Assembly: GCA_040755755.1 (NCBI GenBank)
Contig: JBFLZW010000022.1
Coordinates: 1-47,187, forward strand
Source of the DNA: a bacterium
GTDB lineage: Bacteria; SZUA-182; DTGQ01
Length of the DNA: 47,187 nucleotides
Direction of reading: 5' to 3'
Position numbers and translations under genes: made by a program. The first letter of the stretch is position 1. Every line of letters begins with the position of its first letter. Below, in pieces: positions 19,179-27,567 of this stretch. The notes below the pieces were generated by a model. It was not told the DNA's origin and did no database searches. It worked only from the letters and a program-made list of their open reading frames with translations.

Positions 19179-19898
19179 TCAGAGCCGCCTTATTCCCTCG
19201 GCCAGCTCTTCCATACCCAGGCGGTTTTTGATGATAATCCGGTTGCCGTCCGATTGAATCAAGCCCTGTTTCACCATTTTAGCCAGAATGCGGGACAGGG
19301 TTTCAGGGATCGTGCCCAGCAGGCAGGCCAGTTGCCGTTTGGTGATATCCAGGGCAAGATCGTTGGCCGCTTCGTTCCGCTCGCTCAGATACAAGAGATA
19401 CGCGGCCAGCCGTGCAGGGACTTCCTTGAGGGAGAGGCTGTCGATCAAGGCAGTGAGCTTGCGAAGCCGTTGGGAAAGGACAGCCAGCATATTCATGGCC
19501 AGGGAAGGGTTTTTCCTGATGAGATCGACAAAGGCCGGACGGGGAAAGAACAGGATCCGGCTTTCCTCGATAGCCTCGGCATGTGCCGGGAAACGTTGAC
19601 CTGCAAAGACCGCCACCTCCCCGAAAGGCTCTCCGGCTTCAGCGATATGGATGATCTGCTCTTTGCCCTCGGCTGAGAGCTTGAAAATTTTGACCCTGCC
19701 TGAAATAACAAGGTAGAATCCCGCCCCTTCCTCATTTTCGGAAAAGATCGTTTGCCCTCGTCGGATGATCTGGTCTACGGCAATATTGGATAATGCCTCG
19801 TACTGGTCCCTGGTCAGGCCCTCAAAAAGTGGAATAGCTGAAATATTTTTCATTGAGCTCATCGATGACTGCTCCTCTTCTGTACTGCTTTTCTTCAT
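19179..19898 (-). CDS. Crp/Fnr-family transcriptional regulator
   Basis: Regulator of about 239 residues. The N-terminal cyclic-nucleotide-binding-type beta barrel (about 20-130) contains GAGFYLVISGRVKIFKL and GEPFGEVAVFAGQRFPA, and the C-terminal winged helix-turn-helix contains DITKRQLACLLGTIPETLSR. The four Cys of an oxygen-sensing FNR are absent, so it is not a classical Fe-S FNR. The effector (cAMP, another nucleotide, NO/haem or other) is not evident. The start at 19898 (MKKSSTEEEQ) has GGAG six bases upstream; an outer in-frame start at 19952 would add a hydrophobic stretch not expected in this family. It is divergent from ribF. Its targets are unknown, and no clear symmetrical FNR/CRP box was seen near it. 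Confidence 0.9.
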   Translation of the reverse strand: MKKSSTEEEQSSMSSMKNISAIPLFEGLTRDQYEALSNIAVDQIIRRGQTIFSENEEGAGFYLVISGRVKIFKLSAEGKEQIIHIAEAGEPFGEVAVFAGQRFPAHAEAIEESRILFFPRPAFVDLIRKNPSLAMNMLAVLSQRLRKLTALIDSLSLKEVPARLAAYLLYLSERNEAANDLALDITKRQLACLLGTIPETLSRILAKMVKQGLIQSDGNRIIIKNRLGMEELAEGIRRL

Positions 19899-20020
19899 CT
19901 TTTTCTCCACAGTATAAAATCCGAGGCCGATGATCAAGAAAAAAATTCTCAAATCCTCATCTGCCCGTTAATTACTGGCCATTGGAGGGGAGAGGAGGCG
20001 AAAAATCCCCAGGAGCAGGG

Positions 20021-20049
20021 TTGACAATTAGGTACCTATAAAATATAAT
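20021..20049 (+). promoter_or_regulatory. Perfect-consensus sigma70 promoter
   Basis: TTGACA (20021-20026), a 17-base spacer and TATAAT (20044-20049) match the housekeeping consensus exactly. It should drive the ribF-uppS-cdsA-dxr-rseP unit strongly and points to an ordinary primary sigma factor in this organism. Confidence 0.8.
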
Positions 20050-20067
20050 TTTATGTTTACCGCTCAT

Positions 20068-20092
20068 AAGGAGTAATATGCCTGCGCCTTGA
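20068..20092 (+). promoter_or_regulatory. Possible four-codon leader ORF before ribF
   Basis: AAGGAG (20068-20073) sits four bases before ATG CCT GCG CCT TGA (20078-20092), encoding Met-Pro-Ala-Pro. The stop lies five bases before ATG 20097, which is in the ribF frame. The strongest ribosome site in the region thus serves a minicistron rather than ribF. It could be a translational leader that couples into ribF, or chance. Confidence 0.35.
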
Positions 20093-20150
20093 GAAAATGG
20101 GGCGGATTGGATATTTCGGTACCAAGAAAGAAGCAGAGAGAAACCTGAAC

Positions 20151-21089
20151 ATGAGAATCATTCGAGGATTAAAATGCCTGGACCCGAATGTCCGGAATGT
20201 GGTACTCACGCTGGGCAATTTTGACGGATTGCATCTGGGGCATCAGAAGATCCTTCAGACAGTGATCGATCGGGCGAGAAAATCAGGGGCATACAGCATG
20301 GTTTTTACCTTTGAGCCGCACCCGTTGAAAATTCTTGCTCCTGACCGATGTCCTCCGCTTCTGACTACCTTCCACGAGAAGATGAAACTGTTTCAGAAGA
20401 TGGACCTCGATATTGTTCTCTTTGCCCGGTTTACCGAAGAATTCGCCAGTCAGCATGCGGAGGAGTTTATTCAGCATATCCTCTGGGATAAATTGCAGGT
20501 CAAGGAGATCTATATAGGCTATAATCATACGTTTGGCCGGGGCGGCAGGGGGACCATCGCCATGCTCGAGGAATTCTCCCGCCAGTATCCCTTTCGGGTG
20601 CAGGTGGTGGATGAAGTGGTCATTCAGGGGGAAAACGTCAGCAGCACGGCCATTCGGAATTACATCCGGGAGGGTAACCTGGAGAAGGCGAATCTCCTGC
20701 TGGGCAGGCCCTACACCTTGACCGGCAAGGTCGTACCGGGGTGTGGCCGGGGAAGAAAGCTCGGATTTCCCACAGCCAACATTGCTCCGGGCATCAAGCT
20801 GATTCCCAGATCCGGAGTCTATCTGGCCAGGGTCCCGATACACGGGAAGATTTATAACGGATTGGCCAATATCGGCTTCAAGCCTACCTTTCAGGATTCT
20901 CCGCCGGGAGTGGAGGTCTATATTTTTGATCTCCAGGCTGACCTCTACAATCAATACCTGGAGATTGAGCTGATCAAGCGCATCCGCGACGAGATATCTT
21001 TTCCCAATGTCGGATCGTTGGTTCAGCAAATCGAGCGGGATGTCAGGGATGCTCATCAAATTTTCAAGGATGAAGAGAAACAGTCATAA
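20151..21089 (+). CDS. ribF: Bifunctional riboflavin kinase/FAD synthetase
   Basis: Enzyme of about 312 residues making FMN from riboflavin and then FAD. The N-terminal FAD synthetase domain has the nucleotidyltransferase signature VLTLGNFDGLHLGHQ and FTFEPHPLKIL, then YNHTFGRGGRG and VSSTAIRNYIREG. The C-terminal kinase domain has GRGRKLGFPTANI and GVYLARVPI with GLANIGFKPTF. The ATG at 20151 (MRIIRGLKCLD) fits relatives; ATG 20097 is in frame and would add 18 residues. A consensus promoter lies upstream and no FMN riboswitch is seen. The TAA stop overlaps the uppS ATG by one base, so translation is probably coupled. It heads a cofactor/isoprenoid/lipid operon. Confidence 0.95.
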   Translation: MRIIRGLKCLDPNVRNVVLTLGNFDGLHLGHQKILQTVIDRARKSGAYSMVFTFEPHPLKILAPDRCPPLLTTFHEKMKLFQKMDLDIVLFARFTEEFASQHAEEFIQHILWDKLQVKEIYIGYNHTFGRGGRGTIAMLEEFSRQYPFRVQVVDEVVIQGENVSSTAIRNYIREGNLEKANLLLGRPYTLTGKVVPGCGRGRKLGFPTANIAPGIKLIPRSGVYLARVPIHGKIYNGLANIGFKPTFQDSPPGVEVYIFDLQADLYNQYLEIELIKRIRDEISFPNVGSLVQQIERDVRDAHQIFKDEEKQS

Positions 21090-21856
21090 TGCCATCGAGA
21101 GAAATCCAGCCCCAGACAGAAGAGGAACTCAAGCAGGCCATTGATCCGGCAAGGCTTCCCAGGCATGTGGCTGTTATCATGGATGGAAATGGCCGGTGGG
21201 CGAAAAGCCGCTTTTTAAGCCGGGTGGAAGGACACCGGCAGGGTATCAATTCGGTCAGGGACATTGTCGAAATCGCAGCCGAGATCAAGATTCCGGTGCT
21301 CACCCTCTATGCCTTTTCGGTCGAGAACTGGTTTCGTCCCAAAGACGAGGTCAGTACCCTGATGAAGCTGCTGGTTGAATACCTCCGGAAAGAGCTGGAC
21401 AGGATGCTGAAGAACGATATCCGGTTAATATCCATCGGCGATGAGGCCGGACTGCCGCTCCATGTCCAGGAGGAGCTGCGCTATACGATTCAGCGCACGG
21501 CGCGCAACGAGGGGATGATTCTCAATCTGGCCCTGAATTACAGCGGCCATCAGGAAATCATCATGGCCACCAAAAAGATCGCCCGCGATCTGCAAGCGGG
21601 GAATATCCGGGAGGAAGACCTGGACGAGAAACTGTTTTCCCGATATTTATTTACCCGCGGGCTGCCGGATCCCGACCTCCTGATCAGGACCAGCGGTGAG
21701 ATGCGGTTGAGCAATTTCCTGCTCTGGCAACTGGCCTATGCGGAATTCTGGATTACTCCAACCCTGTGGCCCGATTTTCGCCGAAATGAATTTTTGCAGG
21801 CCATTATCAGCTATCAGGGCCGCGAGCGAAGATTTGGCCGGGTCAAGGAGGAGTGA
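21089..21856 (+). CDS. uppS: Isoprenyl transferase (undecaprenyl diphosphate synthase)
   Basis: Cis-prenyltransferase of 255 residues that extends farnesyl diphosphate with isopentenyl diphosphate to the C55 carrier used for peptidoglycan and LPS sugars. Motifs: HVAVIMDGNGRWAK with the catalytic Asp, GHRQGINSVRDIVE, LTLYAFSVENWFRP, LNLALNYSGHQEI and the C-terminal LPDPDLLIRTSGEMRLSNFL with WITPTLWPDF. Length is normal. The start overlaps the ribF stop (TAATG). It is followed by a 60-120 base heptamer-repeat tract before cdsA, which interrupts the otherwise tight gene spacing. Identification is firm. The exact product chain length is assumed from the family. Confidence 0.96.
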   Translation: MPSREIQPQTEEELKQAIDPARLPRHVAVIMDGNGRWAKSRFLSRVEGHRQGINSVRDIVEIAAEIKIPVLTLYAFSVENWFRPKDEVSTLMKLLVEYLRKELDRMLKNDIRLISIGDEAGLPLHVQEELRYTIQRTARNEGMILNLALNYSGHQEIIMATKKIARDLQAGNIREEDLDEKLFSRYLFTRGLPDPDLLIRTSGEMRLSNFLLWQLAYAEFWITPTLWPDFRRNEFLQAIISYQGRERRFGRVKEE

Positions 21857-21865
21857 GGTAAAGCC

Positions 21866-21938
21866 AGGAGTCAGGAGTCAGAAGTCAGGAGTCAGAAGAG
21901 AGTGGTCAGTGGTCAGTGATCAGTGGCCAGTGGTCAGA
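21866..21938. repeat. GTCAGGA plus GTCAGTG heptamer tract
   Basis: About four GTCAGGA/GTCAGAA units (21866-21896) are followed directly by GTCAGTG/ATCAGTG/GCCAGTG units (21902-21938). Both dialects of the repeat occur side by side here. The tract lies between uppS and cdsA, inside an operon, and keeps a false frame open into cdsA. Confidence 0.8.
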
Positions 21939-21975
21939 AAAAACTGATAACTTCTTTTCAGGTCGATACCAAAAA

Positions 21976-22818
21976 GTGAAAAACGATAATAAAAGCCATA
22001 AACACCCATTGCTGAAGCGGCTTGCTACGGCCTTTGTGGGTATTCCTCTGTTAATTGTCCTGATTTTCTATGGCACCCCTTTCCATTTCTGGCTGGTGAT
22101 AACTGCCTGCATTCTCCTGGGGATCAGGGAATTTTACCAGATTCTGGGCCATGCCAATATCCGCTGCTTTACTCCTGTGGGACTGGGGCTCGGAGCCCTG
22201 GTCAGCATAGCTTTCCGGGAGGGATGCTCGCTTGAGCGTCTCTTCCTGGTCATTACTTTGACCGTGATGGTGCCCTTTATCGGCTATATCTTTCACTTTG
22301 ACGATCTTTCCACTGTGATCCCGGAGCTGTGCGGCACCATGTCCGGGGTCTTTTTCATTGCCTGGATGCTGGGTCACCTGATCTGGATCCGGGGACTGGA
22401 TCATGGGGAAGCCCTGATTTTCTATTTACTTCTGGTCGTATGGATTGGTGATAGTTCCGCCTTCTTTACCGGGACATATCTGGGGAGACATCGCCTTTCT
22501 CCCCTGATCAGCCCGAAGAAAACGATCGAGGGATCCGTCGGTGCCATAGCAGGCAGTATTCTGGTTTCGGTAATCGCCCATTTCACCTTTCTGCCATCAA
22601 TAAGTCTGGGAAACAGCATTATCCTGGGCATGTTACTCAACATTCTCGGCCAACTGGGGGACTTGTCCGAATCATTGCTCAAACGGGGAGCCGGAGTTAA
22701 GGACAGCGGGACCCTCTTTCCCGGTCATGGAGGAATTCTCGACCGGATCGACAGCCTGATTTTTGCCGGGCCTGCACTGTACTATTACCTGACGGTATTC
22801 CAAAGGAATTTACCCTGA
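21976..22818 (+). CDS. cdsA: Phosphatidate cytidylyltransferase
   Basis: Integral membrane enzyme of about 280 residues making CDP-diacylglycerol from phosphatidate and CTP, the precursor of all major phospholipids. Several hydrophobic helices are seen. The C-terminal family signature is clear: SPKKTIEGSVGA, QLGDLSESLLKRGAGVKDSG and PGHGGILDRIDSL. The start is uncertain. GTG at 21976 is my choice because frames further upstream (GTG 21916) translate the heptamer repeat; TTG 22009 is also possible, and no strong ribosome site is visible. The repeat tract may have replaced the original start region. It overlaps dxr by one base (TGATG). The operon order uppS-cdsA-dxr-rseP is widely conserved. 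Confidence 0.92.
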   Translation: MKNDNKSHKHPLLKRLATAFVGIPLLIVLIFYGTPFHFWLVITACILLGIREFYQILGHANIRCFTPVGLGLGALVSIAFREGCSLERLFLVITLTVMVPFIGYIFHFDDLSTVIPELCGTMSGVFFIAWMLGHLIWIRGLDHGEALIFYLLLVVWIGDSSAFFTGTYLGRHRLSPLISPKKTIEGSVGAIAGSILVSVIAHFTFLPSISLGNSIILGMLLNILGQLGDLSESLLKRGAGVKDSGTLFPGHGGILDRIDSLIFAGPALYYYLTVFQRNLP

Positions 22819-23984
22819 TGAAGAAAAAAAGAATTGCCCTCCTTGGCTCTACCGGTTCGATTGGAACCAATACCCTGGAGGTAATCAGCCGATATAAAGA
22901 ACGATATGAGGTTGTAGCCCTGGCTGCGGGATCGAACTTTACCCTTTTAAAACAGCAGATCAGAGAATTTCAGCCCCAATTGGTTTCAATCCGGGAGTCA
23001 GACCATCTGGCAGGCTTGCAGGAGGAAGTCAAACCATTTCATGGTGAGGCAGTGACAGGTATGGAGGGGTTACTCCAGGTGGCAAGATATGCGCAGGCAG
23101 ACATGGTGGTCATTGCCATTTCCGGAGCCGCCGGATTGCTTCCGGCCTATGAGGCTGTTCTGGCAGGAAAAAGCATTGCCCTGGCCAATAAAGAAGCCTT
23201 GATCATGGCCGGTGAGATCATCATGGACAAGGCCAGAAATATGGGAATTCAAATCCTGCCGATAGACAGTGAACATTCAGCCATCTTCCAATGCATCCTG
23301 GGGCAGAACCGGAAGGAAATCGGAAGACTGATCCTCACTGCCTCAGGGGGGCCGTTTCTCTTCACTCCAAAGGAGGAGTTTTGCAGGATCACCTATCAAC
23401 AGGCCCTTCACCATCCGACCTGGTGCATGGGCGAGAAAATCAGCCTCGATTCAGCCACCCTGATGAACAAGGCCCTGGAGGTTATCGAGGCCCACTGGCT
23501 CTTTAGCGTTCCCATCGAGAATATCGAGGTGGTGATTCATCCTGAAAGCATCATTCATTCCCTGGTGGAGTATCGGGATGGAAATATCCTCGCTCTTCTG
23601 GCGATACCGGATATGCGCCTGCCGATTCTCTATGCCCTTTCCTATCCGGAGAGGCTGCCCCTTGATCTTCCCCGACTGGATTTGCCCCGGCTGGGAAGGC
23701 TATCGTTCCATACCCCGGATATCCAGAAATTTCCCTGCCTCCGGCTGGGATACCAGGCAGCCCGGCAGGGCGGGACCATGCCCGCAGTGATGAATGCTGC
23801 CAACGAGCTTGCACTTTCGGCCTTCAAACAGGGCCGGATCGGCTTTTGTGATATTCCCAAAATTATTGAAGAAACAATGGATTGCCATCAGTCTGTTCCG
23901 TTGAGGGAAATCTCGGATGCCCTGTGGGCGGACCGCTGGGCCAGACAGCAGGCCAGTGACATTATAGGGAGACTTTCATGCTAA
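22818..23984 (+). CDS. dxr: 1-deoxy-D-xylulose 5-phosphate reductoisomerase
   Basis: Enzyme of 388 residues catalysing the NADPH-dependent rearrangement and reduction of DXP to MEP, the first committed step of the non-mevalonate isoprenoid pathway. N-terminal NADPH site: IALLGSTGSIGTNTLEV. Catalytic and metal residues lie in ALANKEALIMAG, ILPIDSEHSAIFQC, LTASGGPF, HPTWCMGEKISLDSATLMNK and VVIHPESIIHSLVEY. Length and motifs are normal. Translation overlaps cdsA by one base and rseP by seven bases, so coupling is very likely. Its product flows towards the substrate of the uppS enzyme encoded two genes upstream. The firm identification indicates that this organism uses the MEP route. Confidence 0.97.
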   Translation: MKKKRIALLGSTGSIGTNTLEVISRYKERYEVVALAAGSNFTLLKQQIREFQPQLVSIRESDHLAGLQEEVKPFHGEAVTGMEGLLQVARYAQADMVVIAISGAAGLLPAYEAVLAGKSIALANKEALIMAGEIIMDKARNMGIQILPIDSEHSAIFQCILGQNRKEIGRLILTASGGPFLFTPKEEFCRITYQQALHHPTWCMGEKISLDSATLMNKALEVIEAHWLFSVPIENIEVVIHPESIIHSLVEYRDGNILALLAIPDMRLPILYALSYPERLPLDLPRLDLPRLGRLSFHTPDIQKFPCLRLGYQAARQGGTMPAVMNAANELALSAFKQGRIGFCDIPKIIEETMDCHQSVPLREISDALWADRWARQQASDIIGRLSC

Positions 23985-25285
23985 CCGTAATTGCCTTTGT
24001 TATCTGTTTAGGTGTTCTCATCTTCGTTCATGAATTCGGCCATTTTATTGTAGCCAAGGCTATTGGCATCAGAGTGGAAAAGTTCTCCCTGGGCTTCGGC
24101 CCCAGGATTCCGGGCCTGGCTTTTAAAAAGGGTGATACCGAATACATGATCTCAGCCCTTCCGCTTGGAGGGTATGTCAAGATGGCAGGAGAAAACCCGG
24201 ATGAGGAATTGAAAGGAGAACCCTGGGAATTCTCGTCCCGGTCACCCTGGGAGCGGATGCAGGTGGTATTCAGCGGGCCATTGATGAATGTGGTTCTGGC
24301 CTTTGTGCTCATGTTCGCTGTTTTTTCCCTTGGACGAAAGATTCCCGCCTATCTCACGAGTCCGCCGGTCATTAGCTGGGTCAAGGCAGATTCCCCGGCC
24401 CAAAAGGCGGGATTTCAGGCCGGAGATAAGGTCATCAGCATCAATGGCCACCCAATCAGCGACTGGGAAAACCTCCAGACCATGATTATTTCCAATGCCG
24501 GCTCCCGGCTTCGTTTTGTCATTGACCGCAACGGACAGCAGCTTAATCTTACCGCTACTCCGCATGATGTGGGAGGCATGGGACTGGGGTCTTTAGGCAT
24601 CGACCATTACATCCCGCCCCGGATCGGGAGCGTAAATCCTGGCTACCCGGCCCAAAAAGCAGGTTTGAAGCCCGACGACCTGATCACCCATATCAATGGG
24701 AAAGCTGTCCGTCATTGGTACGAAATAGCTGATCTGATCCATGAGAATCCTGAAAAAAAAGTGGTTTTGAATGTCCAGCGGCTAGACAAACGATTTACAG
24801 TGACCATTGTGCCGGTCCTTGATCCGGATACTCAACAGGGACTTATCGGAATCATTCCTCTCGAAGAGATGGTCGTGAAAAAATACAGCCTTGGAGAAGC
24901 GGTCCAAAACGGCTTTGCCGAAACTCTGAAGCAGGGTAAGCTCACCTTTGCCTTTCTCTTTAAGCTGATCAGAGGGAAAACCTCACCCAGGTCCCTGGGC
25001 GGGCCGATCATGATCGCCCAGGTCGCCGGGGCCTCAGCCAGGTCAGGGATACCCGATTTCCTCTTCTTCATGGCCTTCCTGAGCCTGCAACTGGGAATAC
25101 TCAATCTCTTTCCCATTCCGGTACTCGACGGAGGACACATATTCTTTCTGATTGTCGAAATGATCGCCGGAAAACCGCTCAGTATCAAGAAACGGGAGGT
25201 GGCTCAGCAGATCGGATTCGGAATGCTGATCCTGCTGATGGTTTATGTGTTCTATAATGACATCATGCGGTTTTTCGTGCATTAA
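23978..25285 (+). CDS. rseP: RIP zinc metalloprotease RseP (site-2 protease)
   Basis: Inner-membrane intramembrane protease of 435 residues. It cleaves anti-sigma factors and signal-peptide remnants in envelope stress response. The zinc site HEFGH is in the first helix (FVHEFGHFIVAKAIGI), and the third ligand motif is in the C-terminal helix (NLFPIPVLDGGH). Two PDZ-like domains are visible, one around AGFQAGDKVISINGHPISDW and one around AGLKPDDLITHINGKAVRHW, as in E. coli RseP. Four membrane segments are expected. It overlaps the dxr end by seven bases, so it is the last gene of the ribF-to-rseP unit. Anti-sigma partner genes (rseA-like) are not in the window. Confidence 0.96.
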   Translation: MLTVIAFVICLGVLIFVHEFGHFIVAKAIGIRVEKFSLGFGPRIPGLAFKKGDTEYMISALPLGGYVKMAGENPDEELKGEPWEFSSRSPWERMQVVFSGPLMNVVLAFVLMFAVFSLGRKIPAYLTSPPVISWVKADSPAQKAGFQAGDKVISINGHPISDWENLQTMIISNAGSRLRFVIDRNGQQLNLTATPHDVGGMGLGSLGIDHYIPPRIGSVNPGYPAQKAGLKPDDLITHINGKAVRHWYEIADLIHENPEKKVVLNVQRLDKRFTVTIVPVLDPDTQQGLIGIIPLEEMVVKKYSLGEAVQNGFAETLKQGKLTFAFLFKLIRGKTSPRSLGGPIMIAQVAGASARSGIPDFLFFMAFLSLQLGILNLFPIPVLDGGHIFFLIVEMIAGKPLSIKKREVAQQIGFGMLILLMVYVFYNDIMRFFVH

Positions 25286-25586
25286 GCAGGACCTGGGTTA
25301 GTTTGCTGCAAGGCTCATGGTCCGGCGGGCACCGCTAGAGCGGTTCCCGGTTGGCTAAACTACAAAGATTACCCCCAGTAGATATGCAGTAAGTAGGCTT
25401 GCAGGCAGCCCCTGGAGGGGGATGAGAGACTGTATTGGCGGGCAGTCCTTGTTATTGATAGTACTGAATTGATAGTACTGAGGAATCCTCGAAGCGGTAA
25501 ACTTGCGGCGACTGCAAGTTTCGGGTTACGGATAGCGGTCGAAGTTACAGCACTTGCGGCCAGCAACCCGTAACCCGAAAGAGATG
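25286..25586. other. Intergenic region with short repeats
   Basis: No gene is seen between convergent rseP (+) and the zinc-ribbon gene (-). It holds a tandem 14-bp duplication ATTGATAGTACTGA (25454-25481). It also holds a perfect 13-bp inverted repeat, TTTCGGGTTACGG at 25519-25531 and CCGTAACCCGAAA at 25568-25580, with a 36-base spacer containing further ACTTGCGGC repeats. No T-run marks an intrinsic terminator. Confidence 0.5.
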
Positions 25587-26042
25587 TTATTGGGAAAAAT
25601 TACAGACCATACACCGGTATCCATCCTCGAAAAGAACCTCCATCTTTTGAGGAGTGATAAGGTGGGTCACAATCCCCATGCCAAATCTGCTGTGATTGAT
25701 TAGATCTTCGATCTCGTAGGAATCGGACATGGTATAAGGTTTGGCCAGTGCCAAATCTTTTTTTGCCAGGGTTTCTTTCCATAGTTCTTTCTCTTTTTCC
25801 TGGAGCCGCCTTAACTTGGCACGCTTCTTTTCCAGCTCTTTCTCCTGCTTGGAAACAGGAGTGGCTGCTGAAGAAGAGCCTGCTTTGGCCCGGCTGCCAG
25901 GTTCACTGGCTCTGTATGTATGCTGGCTGTGACAGGTAAGGCACTCCACCTTTTTCGGTCGCTTCCCTACCATGGCTACTACCACATGATTTAAGATCAA
26001 CCGGCACTTTGTGCAATAAGCATCGACTTCTGTACCAACCAT
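25587..26042 (-). CDS. Zinc-ribbon protein with basic coiled-coil and CarD-like end
   Basis: Protein of 151 residues. A four-Cys zinc ribbon is formed by YCTKC near the N-terminus and CLTCHSQH further on. A Lys/Glu-rich helical linker (KQEKELEKKRAKLRRLQEKE) follows. The C-terminus (INHSRFGMGIVTHLI, KMEVLFEDGYRCMV) resembles the small SH3-like module found in CarD-like and UvrD-tail sequences that bind RNA polymerase or nucleic acid. Similar hypothetical proteins occur in deltaproteobacteria. AAGGAAATC immediately before the ATG at 26042 supports the start. It is the last gene of a minus-strand run after ylxP, rbfA and nrnA, with a 126-base gap from nrnA. A role in transcription or translation is a context-based guess. 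Confidence 0.75.
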   Translation of the reverse strand: MVGTEVDAYCTKCRLILNHVVVAMVGKRPKKVECLTCHSQHTYRASEPGSRAKAGSSSAATPVSKQEKELEKKRAKLRRLQEKEKELWKETLAKKDLALAKPYTMSDSYEIEDLINHSRFGMGIVTHLITPQKMEVLFEDGYRCMVCNFSQ

Positions 26043-26168
26043 GATTTCCTTTTTTATCGTGGTCTCCCCCTTCCTTTGGTAGTTAAGGTAGATCGTTTTT
26101 CAACTTTCCAGTGAAACCCTATTATATCAAAGATCAGGAGAAATTTGAATATGGATCGATTAATTTCT

Positions 26169-27164
26169 TCAAAATCTTCCTGTTTCCCTTAAGGGGGGTG
26201 AGTCTGCCAGTTGCCGCTGGATCGATTCCAATGTCCGCGCCCGGATCTGGGCGTAATTCCCCCTCATCTTTGCTCCGGCAGCGTTATGATGTCCGCCCCC
26301 TCCGAAACCCTCGGCAATTGCAGCGACATTGACCCGCCCTTTGGATCGAAAGCTGACCTTGAAGAAATCCTCACAGATCTCCTTGAACAGAACCGCTACC
26401 TCCACAGAGCCGATGGTGAGGGGGTAATTGACTACTCCTTCGGCATCGGCAGGAGTTGCTTCATGCTCCTGAAACGCTTCTTCCTTTAAATAGATCGTGG
26501 CTATCTTCCGGTCCTCACTCAGTTTCAGACTACTGAGAGCAATTCCCAGAAGCAGTATCTGAGCCGCTGTTTTCCGGCCATAAATCTGACCCGCGATCTG
26601 AGATGGCTGAACCCCCGACGATTCGATCAGAGCGGCTGCTATCCTCAGACACTGGGGAGTAGTGCTGCTGTAGGTAAAGTTTCCGGTATCGGTCAGTATG
26701 CCGGTATAAAGGTTGCTGCCGATAACCGGATCAAGAGGAATGGATAAGGCATCAGCCAGAAGGTAAACCATTTCCGAAGTGGAGGACATGTGCGGGTCAA
26801 CCCAGTTCAACCGGCAGAAGCGATCGTTGTTGAGATGATGGTCAATATTGAGGCACGAGGATACCGGGGGCAGGGAAATTCCTGTTCTATCGAGGGATCC
26901 GCAATCGAGAACAATGGCGGCATCGAATTCCGCCGGGTTCCCGTCCGGCTGAGTCTTAATCCTCTCAGCACCGGGGAGAAAGTCATAGGTATGGGGTAGA
27001 GGATCTTTATTCAGAATCAGGCTGCCTTTGTACATTTTTTCCAGGATACAAGACATGGCTATCTGCGAACCTATGGAGTCCCCATCACCCGCCTCATGCG
27101 AGGTAATCAAAAATGTGTGGTGCCTGGTAATCCATTCCACAACTTCCCTAATTATATCGGACAT
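26169..27164 (-). CDS. nrnA: DHH-family oligoribonuclease/pAp phosphatase
   Basis: Phosphoesterase of 331 residues, the usual length for NrnA, which degrades nano-RNA and in many species also 3'-phosphoadenosine 5'-phosphate. The N-terminal metal site shows TSHEAGDGDSIGS, VLDCGSLDRTG and the DHH triad in NIDHHLNND. The C-terminal DHHA1 substrate-binding domain shows EGFGGGGHHNAAGAKM. The start codon is two bases after the rbfA stop (TAAAAATG), so the pair is translationally coupled. This gene order (ylxP, rbfA, nrnA) is a widespread translation/RNA-turnover cluster. The pAp activity is known for the family and not shown for this protein. Confidence 0.93.
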   Translation of the reverse strand: MSDIIREVVEWITRHHTFLITSHEAGDGDSIGSQIAMSCILEKMYKGSLILNKDPLPHTYDFLPGAERIKTQPDGNPAEFDAAIVLDCGSLDRTGISLPPVSSCLNIDHHLNNDRFCRLNWVDPHMSSTSEMVYLLADALSIPLDPVIGSNLYTGILTDTGNFTYSSTTPQCLRIAAALIESSGVQPSQIAGQIYGRKTAAQILLLGIALSSLKLSEDRKIATIYLKEEAFQEHEATPADAEGVVNYPLTIGSVEVAVLFKEICEDFFKVSFRSKGRVNVAAIAEGFGGGGHHNAAGAKMRGNYAQIRARTLESIQRQLADSPPLRETGRF

Positions 27165-27166
27165 TT

Positions 27167-27535
27167 TTACTCTTCATGCTTCAGTTTATCCTCATTATGT
27201 ATTTCTTCTAGCAATTCACAAATATGTGCCCCTCTTTCGATCGAACTATCCATCCGAAAAAGGATCTCGGGTGTGTACCGTAAGCGCAGTTTTCTGCCCA
27301 GCTTTTTCTGGATAAATCCCTGAGCGCTTTTCAATCCCTCAAGAGCTTCTTTCTTTTTCTCCGCAGAGCCCAGGACACTGGCAAAAACTTTGGCATGCTT
27401 GAGGTCATCGCTGACTTCCACCCGGACTATACTGACAAATTGAATCCTCGGATCCTTGGTTTCTTCCAGAAGGATGGAAGAGATTTCCTCCCGAATGAGT
27501 TGTCCAACTCTGTCGCTTCGCTTGTAATCGAGCAT
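27167..27535 (-). CDS. rbfA: Ribosome-binding factor A
   Basis: Small KH-type protein of 122 residues that binds the 30S subunit and helps process and mature the 16S rRNA 5' end. Family stretches: YKRSDRVGQLIREEISSILL, DPRIQFVSIVRVEVSDDL, AKVFASVLG and LRYTPEILFRMDSSIERG. The ATG at 27535 (MLDYKRSDRV) follows AAGGAGAAGGG and is preferred over the ATG or alternative start at 27556. It is coupled to nrnA downstream. Upstream, where ylxP would normally be adjacent, 319 bases are filled by two GTCAGGA-hairpin elements. The elements may carry or separate promoters. Identification is firm. Confidence 0.95.
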   Translation of the reverse strand: MLDYKRSDRVGQLIREEISSILLEETKDPRIQFVSIVRVEVSDDLKHAKVFASVLGSAEKKKEALEGLKSAQGFIQKKLGRKLRLRYTPEILFRMDSSIERGAHICELLEEIHNEDKLKHEE

Positions 27536-27567
27536 CGACCCTTCTCCTTGTCTCACTTCTGATATAC

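Noticed and set aside
19960-20150. FMN riboswitch before ribF
   Set aside because: The conserved FMN-element core was not seen in the roughly 100 bases after the promoter.
25286-25586. tRNA-like stretch around GGTTCCCGGTTGGC
   Set aside because: No acceptor stem, D-loop or T-loop pattern could be drawn.
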